The translations under genes and the position numbers were made by a program. DNA of 64,000 nucleotides from Rhizopus sp. PT2906 (taxonomy: Eukaryota; Mucoromycota; Mucoromycetes; Mucorales; Rhizopodaceae), in NCBI GenBank assembly GCA_025529335.1, contig JAMYHX010000244.1, positions 1 to 64,000 of the forward strand, written 5' to 3'. This document shows, piece by piece, positions 20,984 to 31,302 of the stretch. The first letter of the stretch is position 1, and the number at the start of each line of letters is the position of its first letter. The notes beneath the pieces are model-generated. The model made no database searches. It saw only the letters and a list, made by a program, of their open reading frames with translations, and was not told the origin of the DNA.

Positions 20984-23371
20984 TTAATCTTCTTCGTCAG
21001 TTTCATTCAACCATTCAATAAACTTTTCACTCTTTTTTTCCAAGACGCTACCCTTTTCAAGTGCATTGTACCATCTTATAAACACGTCTTCTTCTACCAT
21101 TTCACAATCATACCAATGTGATAATGCTGTCACTGTCTTGTTGACCATCGCTGGCTTGCGTTGATTCACAAATTGTTCCCAAGTCTTGAGTAGTAACAGT
21201 TGATCTGCTTCACTCTTGACAAACTATAATCAGATTAGTGTTTGCTTATCTTTAGTTTCTCTTTTTTTTCTTACCGTCTTAAAGAGATGTTCTCTTGATT
21301 TTAAAATTGACAAAATATTGGATGTCTCGGGCACGTCTTCTAATAAACTAACAAGGAGAATGAACAATAACTGTTTCTTTGACAAGTTGTTCCTCATTTC
21401 AATCCTAGTCACTTCCTTGGTATCTTCCATAAGAGTTCCTCTTATGTTTGCATTATTGATCGGCTTCAAGAAGAATTTCTTTAATTCTATAATAATAGAC
21501 TCTATCTGGCTTATTTTATTAGGTGATGCTGGCTTGCCTTGTAAAGTACCATTTGAAGCCATTGGAGTTACGCTTGTAGGTAAAGTGCTATCAGCAGCAG
21601 AAGCAATAACAGCAGATTGACTATATTTTTATAATAAGTTTCCTTTTTTTTTTTATTAGAGTAACTCTTTTTCACCTTTCAAGTTCTTCTTGTTCTTCCT
21701 TGGACAACTTTACTACTTTCATCCATGACTTTTCATCACTCGCAGCAGGCATAGGCGCTGACTTTTTGTTAACCTTGGGTGTTCGACATTGATGTTCTGT
21801 GAATGTCGGACGTCGAAGCTCTTCTACGGATGCCTTTAACACTGTATCATTCTCTTGTTTGGTAGGTCTAGCATTTCTCCAATTGGAATGACGCACATCT
21901 TCTTCAGAAGAAGAGGTCCTCAAATGACCGAGCCGTTCAGCTGTTGCAGATACCGGATCTATTGGTGTTACGCTCTTGGCTCGCCATCCACCTTCTCTAT
22001 CTGGTTCTGGTTTATTGTTATTTCTCCATGACCCATCTCGGTCTGATTCAACTGGTTTGCCTCTCCAAACGCCTTCTCTATTTGATTCCGGTCTCTGTCT
22101 TCGAGGTGAATCTCGTTCAGGACTGTGCTGAGATATATCGGCCTTATTCCTCCAATGATACTCACTTGATCGACCAGATGACTCTATGCCCTTTTGTCTA
22201 TTATTGTTGTTACCATTTCTCCAACTGGGCTCATGTTCTGTATCCACATCCTCTTCACGTCGCTCCATAGGCTTCATAGGCCGTTCTTTTAACTCTGCCT
22301 CTCCATGTGCTATATATAGAAAATAGGTATTAGCAATGATACAAGACTTGAAAAAAGTGAATATTCTACCAAAATGACACTTGGGACCATACTGGCAAAA
22401 CCTTTCCCTCATAAACTTTTCGCACAGTTTGGTCTTGAATAGCTGATTGTTTTCAGCAGGTGATTCTTCTTTAGCGGCTTGACCTTCTGGCTTACCCCGC
22501 AACTCGCCTATACCATGAGCAAAATGGCACTTGGGGCCATAAGGACAACTTCCTTCTGTTTCGTATCGTTCGCATAAACGTGTCTTGTAAAGAGGATTAT
22601 TCTCTGCAACTGAAGAAGTGGAATGATTATTGCCAAAAGACTGTGGTGACGATAATTGTTGTTGTTGTTGTTGTTGGGGTCTTGTCGAGTTTTGCTCCGT
22701 TTGCTGCGCTCGTTGTTGTAATTGCTGCGGTTGTGGCGATTGAGGTTGTTGTTGTTGTTGCTGTTGTTGTTGTTGTTCTGTAGGTAATGCTCGATTATCC
22801 TGTCTCTTTCTTTGTGGACGAAGTTGCTTGGCTTCAATAAAAGTTTGAGCATGCTTAAATGCGTCTTGCATGCTTTTGAAAATTACTTTGTCTGCTGCTG
22901 CTGCTTGATTAAACCATTGCATATGAACACCTTGTGCATTCGGTAATAAGCGAGTGTGGTGGTCTACTAACTGCGCCAAATGGTATTTTACTCTCTTTGC
23001 TCTAGTTTATAAAAAAAGGGTTATATAAATTACATTTAGCTTTAGGAGATGAACTTACTTTGTGCCTGAAAGGTATCGAAGTTCTATAGCAAATCCTTCT
23101 TCAATACGAAGTTCAGTGGGCCTTAGACCAGTTGCTTCAAATGTTTCTCTAAGAGAGCATCTAATTGATTGTTAGTTTAAAATAAATATTATATAGTCTA
23201 TTATTTTTACTTTATGGTGTCTTCATTTCCAATAACTTGTCCTTTTGGACAAAACCAATGCTTTTTATTAGTAAATGTATCATTTAATAGTAAATATTCT
23301 ATATTATTGTGTCTTTGTATGCGATAAATAATTAGTCCTGCGTATAAATTGTTTTGTGAAGGCTTGTCCAT
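20984..23371 (-). CDS. NUDIX - two CCCH fingers - W2-type protein
   Basis: CDS complement(join(20984..21223, 21275..21620, 21676..22309, 22370..23001, 23059..23160, 23211..23371)), 704 residues; every junction is in frame. Residues about 10-120 form a NUDIX fold like Ap4A hydrolases: YAGLIIYRIQRHNNIEYLLL, HWFCPKGQVIGNED, then KCSLRETFEATGL. The NUDIX box lacks its second metal-binding Glu (EE to EA). After a poly-Gln stretch come two tandem TTP-type fingers, each C-x8-C-x5-C-x3-H (LYKTRLCERY at about 231-250, LFKTKLCEKF at about 281-300), which bind AU-rich RNA in known families. A charged Arg/Trp-rich spacer with WRN repeats follows. The last about 170 residues resemble an eIF5/eIF2B-epsilon W2 HEAT domain, ending FIRWYNALEKG and FIEWLNETDEED. 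Likely an mRNA-decay or translation regulator (inference). Confidence 0.75.
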
Positions 23372-24482
23372 AGAAGTTGATTACTACTTTTTTAACCTTT
23401 CACTCTTAAAAAGATTTTTTTGGTCTCCCAATGTCCTTTTTTGAAGTTAAAACACAGACAGAGTTAAAATAGGGGGTGTCCAAAGTGGCATCAGTTTTAT
23501 TTTTACTAACTGTAGTGAAAACTGGTGAAGGGAAGTTTATACTATTATGAAATAGTCTTTTGCATTTTCAAACTAGGAAGAAGGATTATAAGGTTCAAGG
23601 ATGGGGAGAGGAATAGATTGGGCCCAGGTTTGACACCCCAGGCTATCATCTTCTTTCGTCAGTTTGAGAGTGACGGGATTTATTATGTTATTTAAAAGTT
23701 TAGGCCGCTCTAAGCTGTATCTATACTTTGACTTTCTTGCTGCATGCTCTTCACGGACTTCTCCATCTTTGCCTATTTTGCAAATACATTTTCTTAGTTT
23801 TCTTTTTTTTTTTTGGCGTATATAAACTCATTTTGAGTTGTGTATTACCTTTATAATACAGCAGAATTGAACAAGGTTAGGAACAAAGTCCTCTTTCTCT
23901 TCATATTCTAGCTTGATATCCAGACATGTCTCTCTCCACAGGTCTAATATGACTTCTTTCTGGTAGCATATGCTCCAGAAATGCAGCTTAGTGTCTATTC
24001 ATGCTCGCTAAGCAAGGCTGCCACTGTAAAAAAGCTGGCATACGATCATTGACATTGATGGAATTAACAATTATGTCAAGATACGGCCAGACAAAGAGCT
24101 GATTAAACGTATCTTCGGAAGTGTTGAGGTCAGTTGGGGATGAATACGACTCATGTCTTAACAAACATGATTAGTTGATATGTTTAATATGGAGAAAGAC
24201 ATTCAAGCTTACACTTGCTTCAATAGTAACGTCAAGAGCTCCATGCACTAATCTATAGAAGAGACTGATGATGCTATACCTTGGCCTCAAGCAAGAGCTA
24301 AGAATACAGCTCTCTTTCATAACCATGAGCAGGTCATCTAAATAAGCACAGCCTTGTTCAACATGAATAGTAATTTCATGAAGCAGCTGCACGCCTTGTT
24401 TAACCGCCCTCTGAGAGCCAAAGATTTCAATGTGCATACTTATTTACCAAAACACTTTATTAGTCAGATTTGTGCTTGCCTG

Positions 24483-24549
<67 letters not shown>

Positions 24550-24949
24550 GAAAAAAAGAAACTATATGCTATGAATTAGCGTTAGTTCTTACTCAGTACG
24601 TATTGTTGTTTAATGCTTGGATGTTTGCAAGAAAGTGACACAACCATATTCCACGAAAAAGCCGTTTATTTCGATATCCGCTGTAAAACTACTTCAAGAT
24701 AAGCAAATTTGATATCTCTAGAAGATTAAACAGTAATACATTTGTAAAGTGATTTCTGATCTCTATAATATTTAAATACTTTGTTTGATTAAAAATAATT
24801 TATTGATCACATTCTGTGCAAGATTTGAGTAGATATGCTCTTATCTAAAACACGGGTAGATTGTTTAAGAGCATGAGGGACCTTGTGTCGTTTATATATG
24901 CGTGTATATAGCTCAGTATTTGAGAACAATGGATTTATAATAATTTACC
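23372..24949. other. Intergenic, repeat-like, with a 66-A tract
   Basis: No supported gene. A minus-strand ORF at 24171-24437 and the plus-strand reading NSNFMKQLHALFNRPLRAKD (about 24360-24420) look weakly coding, but neither has a recognised motif. A pure A66 tract follows directly downstream of the latter. Confidence 0.35.
24483..24548 (+). repeat. Poly(A) tract of 66
   Basis: Uninterrupted 66 A residues, then CGAAAAAAAG. Far longer than the other A-runs here (about 15-23). It could be the tail of a retroposed copy whose body lies upstream (about 23.6-24.48 kb) or an expanded mononucleotide repeat. Confidence 0.85.
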
Positions 24950-25388
24950 TTATTGTAACATCCTCTGTAGTTCACCAGAGTGATGAAGATTCACCAAATC
25001 ATTAAAGTTTCCGATGTATTGCTGCTTGATAAAGATCATAGGATAATTATGTTGACCAGTCTTTGCTTTGAGACTATTATCAAACTCCAAAGTATAGTCT
25101 AAAGAAATAGATGCATACTTCAGTTAGACATAGCCATGATTATACAACAAACTATCATCCTTTACCTCCCTTTTCAATGTCCACATCGAGAAACTGTATA
25201 TTGTTTTGGTTCAGCAATTCCTTTGCCTGGATGCATTCGGCTATATAAACATATTTAATCTTTCTTACGGGCTTCTAATAGTACATTTTACGTAAAAAAT
25301 TCCTGGAAAAGACAGTAACCTTGTTTTGCATGATAAAGTCTTTAACAAAGTGTTCAACCCAAAGGCCAGCTATGGTTACTTGGGACAT
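24950..25388 (-). CDS. Glutaredoxin-like paralogue A, active site LPEC
   Basis: CDS complement(join(24950..25098, 25166..25240, 25292..25388)), 106 residues. Glutaredoxin fold: NKVTVFSRNF, then after intron 1 CIQAKELLNQNNIQFLDVDI, TGQHNYPMIFIKQQYIGNFN and a Leu-rich C-terminus. The canonical TYCPYC of paralogue B (32669-33110) reads NFLPEC here, so the nucleophilic first Cys is Leu and only the second Cys survives. The cis-Pro (YPMIF) and the Gly motif are kept. Intron 1 splits the active-site Pro codon and exon 2 is 75 nt, as in the other three paralogues. It cannot do normal thiol-disulfide exchange; a regulatory or binding role, or decay, is inference. It sits alone, inverted, relative to the others. 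Confidence 0.85.
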
Positions 25389-25875
25389 TTCTTCTTGTAA
25401 AATAAATAATCTCTTTCAAAAGAAAGGAAGCCCTCGAAGCAAAAGTTCAGCCTCTTTTTTATATTTCCATAATCTTAGAAATATTCTCCGACTGTAACTG
25501 CATTATTGTGAAATAGGTCACATAAGATGGACAGTTACACTAGTTCTTTGTTTTTATATATTTTTTATTTATATATGACCTCGTACACTTTGATATCCAC
25601 TCTTATTTTCTTTGTGGATTCTTAGTAAAGAATTGTTACAAAGACTAGAAGAAGTAAGACAATATTCTTTATTATTATTTTTATATATGTTATTAACAAT
25701 AAATAAAGTTGTCAAAGCGAACCCATCAAAAGTCACATATTTCAGAGGAAAGAGGGATGAGTTTTATTTACTTCAGAATTAACTTATACAACAAAATCAA
25801 GTCGGAATAAAAATATTGCTATAAGAAGAGAGTATCGCATGTGATAAGGCCAAGTAAAAGAACAAAGGAAGATCT
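25389..25875. other. 5' flank of glutaredoxin-like A, duplicated near 36 kb
   Basis: On the minus strand, the last 30 bases before the ATG (GAAAGAGATTATTTATTTTA then CAAGAA) nearly match the same position upstream of paralogue E at 36232. The TTCTTTTACTTGG block is also shared. The whole promoter segment is therefore an inverted duplicate of 36005-36231. Confidence 0.65.
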
Positions 25876-26240
25876 TTTACTGATAACAAGTAATGCCTTT
25901 CTCAACCATTAAAATGACATATCAGCGCAAATCTCTATAAATTGCACATGACCTTTAACTGTGTTTAAAGATGAGACAAAAGAAAGCAAGGAACACCGCA
26001 CAATTTGAGAGATTACAGACCTCGTTGGATTGAGCAAGTCCACTGTTTAAGAAATTAAAACAAAGATAGATGGATATGGAAGTCCTTTACCTGCCAAGCA
26101 AACAGGACAATCATTGACGTCAAATGAAAGAACCAAAAGGCTTTTGAAGAGGATAATTAGAGAGGATCCTTTTACCTCTTTTAAAGAAACAAATGTAAAG
26201 CTAGCAAATTTAGACATTTTCATGTGTATGGAAACTCTTT
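25876..26240 (+). pseudogene. Tc1-like transposase remnant, N-terminal part
   Basis: Plus-frame translation gives ITDLVGLSKSTV, stop, EIKTKIDGYGSPLPAKQTGQ, SLTSNERTKRLLKRIIREDP and, in a shifted frame, YKADHKLRLTAK. These are the Tc1 helix-turn-helix and linker blocks that precede the DDE domain. The DDE domain is not visible downstream. The first about 220 bp are nearly identical (about 95%), inverted, to 35785-36001. Confidence 0.8.
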
Positions 26241-27211
26241 GGTCCTATGTCGCTCGGCTTAACTTCAAATAGTACAAGGCAGATCACAAGCTTAGATTGA
26301 CAGCAAAATAATATTTTTATCATGTAAATTTCAATCGTCTATAATAGATGTATTTGCTAGCACATTTTCTTGATACCTCGAGCAAAGGCTCTTATTTATT
26401 CATTTAGCCATGCTATTGGAGGCACTAACTCTGAAGGACACAAGTTAACTGAAGAAGAGGGAAAAGGCTTGCGTATTAGTCAATGAATGAAAGTCTTGTC
26501 TAATATGAAAAATTTATCTTGAAGGGAGCTGATGAAATACCCGTCAAGATAGAGTTGGCTATTCAACTATTCAAAGGCTATCTTTCTCTGCCTGCTTTTC
26601 CTTCTCAACAAACGCAAACAATAAAATATGTGTATAACCAACGAAAATATGACACCATAAAATTTTTATATATTGGTTTCAAAGTTTGATAATCCTCTTT
26701 GTCACAAAATGATGAAGCAAATCAACAAGATAAAAGGTACCTTTTCTTTGTAGGAACTCACAGCGTGTTTTAATTTTGAATTAAATCAAAAGACGGTTGG
26801 TCCTTCTGTCTTATGCTCTTAATCCACAGATCCAGTTCGTAGTTATCCTTTGTCAATGATATCTTATAGTATCACACGCACATATTATGATCTTTACTTT
26901 TGGTGCATTACGTGTTTTTGCATGTCATCAAGATAAAGAGGCATAGAGAGAAGACAAAAATAATATAAAAAGAAGGTTAATGTTCTTTATTATTTGTTTA
27001 ATATTTGTTTACTTGATATCATTAAATGGCCTTTTTTTCTATGGAATCAAAGCCTGCTGGTAACTGCATTTGTCCTGCGGTCAACAGGAAATAACATTCG
27101 GGTTTACAATTTGCATTGATTTGTCACTCTTATTTTTCCCACGAAGCCGACATATTTATATTATGCTTCCAACCTGATTTTCCTTCTTTCACTTTGGAAC
27201 TAAAATAAACA
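26241..27211. other. Intergenic, HGD 5' flank
   Basis: Probably the rest of the decayed Tc1 element grading into the HGD promoter. No further transposase blocks were found. AT-rich, no supported gene. Confidence 0.4.
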
Positions 27212-28860
27212 ATGACTGATTACGAATACTTGAGTGGCTTTGGTAACCATTTCTCCTCTGAAGCATTACCTGATGCCCTTCCCAAAGGTAAAAACAATAT
27301 CTACTGTTGTGAATATGAACAACACCTGTAACATACATCACAATAGGTCAAAACACGCCACAAAAGTGTCCTTATAATCTTTACGCCGAACAATTATCAG
27401 GAACAGCATTCACCGTGCCTCGTACTCACAATCAAAGAAGGTAATAATAAAGACCTTGTAGTATAATAACTCATTCCCCCTTTTTTTAGTTGGCTTTATC
27501 GTATTCGTCCATCAGTCGTTCATCAACCATTCAAACCTCATGAAGAACCTACTTTACTCGTTTCAAAATATGGTGGAGACGATGTCTTGATTACCCCCAC
27601 ACAAATTCGATGGAGTCCATTCGATTTACCTGCTGATAATGAAAAGATAAACTTTGTACAGGGATTAAAGTCCTTGGCAGGTGCTGGTGATCCTGCCTGT
27701 CGCAGCGGATTGGCTGTTCATGTTTACACCGCTAATACAGATATGGGTAAATCTGCATTTTATAATGCAGATGGTGACTTTTTAATAGGTAAGTGCACCA
27801 AAACAGGTCTATATAAAGAACAAGGCGAAAGACTCAATCAATATACATAGTCCCTCAACAAGGTACACTGGACATTTACACAGAGTTTGGAAAAATAAAA
27901 GCCGAGCCAAATGAAATCGTCGTCATCCAACGAGGCATCAGATTTTCAGTATCACTTCCAGATGGAAAATCGTAAGAAGCTCAAATAATATTTATACTTG
28001 ATGATTTACACACGCAATCATTTTTGCAGGAGAGGATACGTGCTTGAAGTATATGGAACTCACTTTGAACTTCCTGATCTTGGTCCTATTGGTGCCAATG
28101 GTCTAGCCAATCCTCGTGATTTCTTGACCCCTGTTGCCAGCTTTGAAGAAGAAGATAATGTCGAATGGCAAATCATTACTAAATTTAATGGAAGATTATT
28201 CAGTGCAAAGCAATCTCACACACCCTTTGATGTCGTCGCATGGCACGGAAACTATGCTCCTTATAAATACAATTTGGCCAATTTCTGTACTATCAACACA
28301 GTGTCATTTGATCATATTGTAAGATATATAAAAAAAGATATGAGCGTACATGTTACTAACGCTTCAAAGGATCCATCTATCTTTACTGTATTAACCGCCA
28401 AGTCAGATACTCCTGGTGTAGCTGTTGCAGATTTCGTCATATTCCCTCCTCGTTGGGCAGTAGCTGAAAACACAGTAAGTTAACAATGGCTGACTCATAG
28501 CGAATTCTCAACATTCTTTCCTAGTTCCGTCCTCCTTACTTCCACCGTAACTGTATGTCTGAGTTCATGGGTCTAATCACTGGTGATTATGACGGTAAAG
28601 CAGATGGATTCTTACCTGGTGGTGGTTCCCTTCACAGCATCATGACCCCACACGGTCCTGATGCCGCCGTCTTTGAAGCAGCCTCAACAGCTGAGCTGAA
28701 GCCTGTTTATGTCGGAAAGGGCAACCAGGCATTCATGTTTGAGACAAGCTTCATGCTTTCACTCACTCATTGGGGACTCGAGACTTGCGGAAAGGTCCAG
28801 GAAGACTACTGGAAGGCTTGGGCAAACTTAGAAAACAAGTTTAATCGTCAAAAGAAATAA
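27212..28860 (+). CDS. HGD: Homogentisate 1,2-dioxygenase
   Basis: CDS join(27212..27287, 27347..27440, 27490..27788, 27851..27971, 28030..28318, 28370..28474, 28525..28860), 439 residues, matching the family length. Fe(II) enzyme opening the ring of homogentisate to maleylacetoacetate in Phe/Tyr catabolism. Signatures: YLSGFGNHFSSEALPDALPK, NLYAEQLSGTAFTVPR, RSWLYRIRPSV, VVIQRGIRFSVSLPDGKSRG, FDVVAWHGNYAPYKYNL, ADFVIFPPRWAVAENTFRPP, YFHRNCMSEFMGLI and GGGSLHSIMTPHGPDA. The iron ligands (His and Glu in FRPPYFHRNCMSEFMG and the later HGPD) are present. The 51-nt intron 5 (28319-28369) has a perfect TACTAAC branch point, no stop and a multiple-of-three length. No fumarylacetoacetase or maleylacetoacetate isomerase lies beside it. 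Confidence 0.97.
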
Positions 28861-28865
28861 AAAAT

Positions 28866-29822
28866 TTATTCTTTAGCAGACTCTGGCATCCAATCTTGAG
28901 AAACGACGCCTTCCTTTCGCAGGTGTCGTATCATCATTTCAAAGGTATCATCATAGACATTAAAATATCCCAATGCCATCATCTGATCGGCTAATCCAGT
29001 GATCGCCTCCACCTTTTTTCGTCTCACTTCCTCTTCTTCTTCACTCAATGCAGGTGTTGATTGCTTTTTGTTCTTGTTCTTTTTATCCAACATCTTTTGT
29101 TTCCACGCTGGTAATTTTTTAGGAAGGGAGTTGGCTAACGAAGTCAATGCTTCCTGCACGCTTTGCCCAGGTTGAAGGTATTCGACAAGTGCACGGTATA
29201 TATCTGTCTGTGTCTGTGGCAGATTTGCTTGTCGTTCTGCTTCTTTTAATGCTTCCTCTCTTTCTCGCTTTTCATGTGCCTCTTTTGCTTGGTTGATTTC
29301 TCTGCGAGTGATACCTTCCATCCATTTGTCATGAAACGCTTGAGGATCTTCTTTGTTACGAATGTAATTGCCGTTTTCATCCAATGTACCTTCTTCCAAT
29401 TCTGCTTTCATATTGAACGCAGTGATCTTGACTTCCTTTTTATCACCTTCTTCGTCTTCTTCTCGATCATATGAAGTATAATCTTGACCTTCTATTTCGT
29501 CATTAGGGTTCTTTTTCTTTTTTTTCTCTTTGGCAGCAGGTTGACCACCAAACATGTCAAAGTCGTCATTGGCTGGTTTTTTCTCTTCTTCTTCTTCTTC
29601 TGATTTTCCTTCATCTTCAGAGTCACCACTGCTGTATCCTACTTCTTCGTCATCGCTACCATAGACGTCGAAATTAACTGCTCCTTTACGAGTCTTTTTT
29701 TCTTCAAGCATGTCCTCATGGTTGAATTCGATGTCGTCTGTTGAACTGTCTCTTGTGTTGGAATCAAAGCGAACGCGTTTAGAAGATGAACCTTCTCCAC
29801 GATTATCAAACCCTCTTTTCAT
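28866..29822 (-). CDS. LIN1: LIN1/CD2BP2-type U5 snRNP protein lacking GYF domain
   Basis: Intronless, 318 residues. Family hallmarks: N-terminal SSSKRVRFDSN, acidic stretches, KKEVKITAFNMKAELEEGTL, DENGNYIRNKEDPQAFHDKW, IYRALVEYLQPGQSVQEAL and ITGLADQMMALGYFNVYDDT. In CD2BP2 and yeast Lin1 these are followed by a C-terminal GYF domain binding proline-rich splicing partners. Here the protein stops at DWMPESAKE with no GYF, and I see no downstream exon because the HGD stop is 5 bp away, convergent. CD2BP2/Lin1 associates with the U5 snRNP during tri-snRNP assembly. Either a genuine GYF-less form or a truncation. Confidence 0.88.
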   Translation of the reverse strand: MKRGFDNRGEGSSSKRVRFDSNTRDSSTDDIEFNHEDMLEEKKTRKGAVNFDVYGSDDEEVGYSSGDSEDEGKSEEEEEEKKPANDDFDMFGGQPAAKEKKKKKNPNDEIEGQDYTSYDREEDEEGDKKEVKITAFNMKAELEEGTLDENGNYIRNKEDPQAFHDKWMEGITRREINQAKEAHEKREREEALKEAERQANLPQTQTDIYRALVEYLQPGQSVQEALTSLANSLPKKLPAWKQKMLDKKNKNKKQSTPALSEEEEEVRRKKVEAITGLADQMMALGYFNVYDDTFEMMIRHLRKEGVVSQDWMPESAKE

Positions 29823-30888
29823 GATTTAATAAAAAAAATATATATGAAAGAAAGCAGTGTGTATCTATAGATTCCCCCCCCCCGCTGAATTTTTTTAAAG
29901 AGAGGAGCGCGCCTTATTGTATGCATCAATATGGGTTTCCGCAGCATTTTATGAGATGCTCTCCATTCTTCTTGAATGTCACCGCTTTATTCACTGAGCA
30001 TCGCTAAGTAAAGATTTAGATTATTTGAATATTCTATATGTATCCTATGTCTATTACTTGAACATTTATAGTAAATACTCCTTCGACCCGACTTCTTATT
30101 CGACTGGTTATTGTCTCCAAAATTATACATCTATCCGTAATATCTGTTAATACACCCTCCATTGATCCATAAACTCATCTTCCATTGTCGTCAAAGATAT
30201 TATCATGCCGTCTTTGTCGTAAAAAGCAAATGATATAATTAAAACAAAAGATAAAACTGTCATAGTCTTTGACTGGTAACAGATAATATATCCTTTGCTG
30301 ACATATTAGGTTAGCCAACAATTACTAACACGACAATATCCTTCTATAAGAATGTCAACCTTTTCGCTTACATCACGACAAGATCTGAAAAAACCGACAA
30401 TATCAATCAACCGGACTGATCTCGTTTTTGTCAGGAGGTTTGTAACTTGGGCGACTACTTTTTGTCTATTACAAATTATATTAAATATCGACTGTGAGCA
30501 TCCAAAGGTATACAACAATCTCTGATACACTTATCGTTCCTGTCACGACTTGGAAACAAGCAATTAATGATTATATTCATAAATGTAGAATCAGAGTGCT
30601 CCTGAAGTATCATAAGGCAAAAGCTTATTGTAACAGGAAGAGGTACTCCGGTGTAACAACTATAACTGTTGTTTGCATTGAACTCTACAAGCCAAATAAG
30701 ACAAGCTTTCTTCTCCTTTGATCATAGAATGGACAGTTTCTTTGAGAAAAAGCAACTCTGAAAGCTGGTCTTTTGCTAACTACCTTGCTAATGTTGGAGC
30801 CAAGACTAAAGCCAAGTACATTGCCAATATGATTAAATTGAAGCCGCCAGAAAACGTTAAATATTATAAGCAGAAAATTGGCTGATTT
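29823..30888. other. Intergenic, no supported gene
   Basis: LIN1 5' flank with a C-run (about 29874-29883), then AT-rich sequence. Weak ORFs at 30306-30530 (minus) and 30494-30721 (plus) overlap each other and show no recognised motif; old repeat sequence is likely. Confidence 0.4.
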
Positions 30889-31302
30889 ATTGGTGTACAC
30901 TGTGCAGACGAGGAAATACACGCGAAGGGTAATGAGCGGACGCTTCCTCTAGGCACTACCTATGATGTCACTTTACATCTTCACATTACTAAAGTCGCTA
31001 TCTAAACCTAAGGCTACATAGTTCACTCTTTGATATGAAATATAAATTCTTCGTGATTACACGTGAGCTAAGTGGTCTTTGTTGATCAAATTGACAACAT
31101 AAAATTAGAATAAATAACGGCATTTCTTCTTGAAAAGAAACAAACCAATATGGCGGCTTTATATATTTGTATTCTACATCGAGAAACATGGAAAGATATC
31201 TCTTCCTGAACAAGCTCAGCTTGGTACCATACGTTCAAAAGGTTTGTTGACGACATCACAGGTAGTGCATGTGTATTTCCTCGTGCACGTAGTGTACACC
31301 AA
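30889..31302. mobile_element. MITE-like element with terminal inverted repeats, copy B
   Basis: About 414 bp. Left end TTGGTGTACACTGTGCAGAC (30889 on) and the complement of the right end (TTGGTGTACACTACGTGCAC, 31252-31302) match, both continuing GAGGAAATACAC and later CACTACCT(A/G)TGATGTC. The left arm has about 30 bp that the right arm lacks. The interior resembles copy A at 7156-7571 in opposite orientation and the overall length is almost equal. No coding capacity. Confidence 0.68.

Noticed and set aside
22316..22369. Coding read-through between the two halves of the second CCCH finger
   Set aside because: The in-frame stretch RIFTFFKSCIIANTYFLYIA breaks the C-x3-H pattern; GT/AG borders at 22369 and 22310 restore CHFAHG.
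24354..24638. 94-residue ORF with a polylysine run
   Set aside because: The lysines come from the A66 tract; the flanking sequence has no recognised domain.
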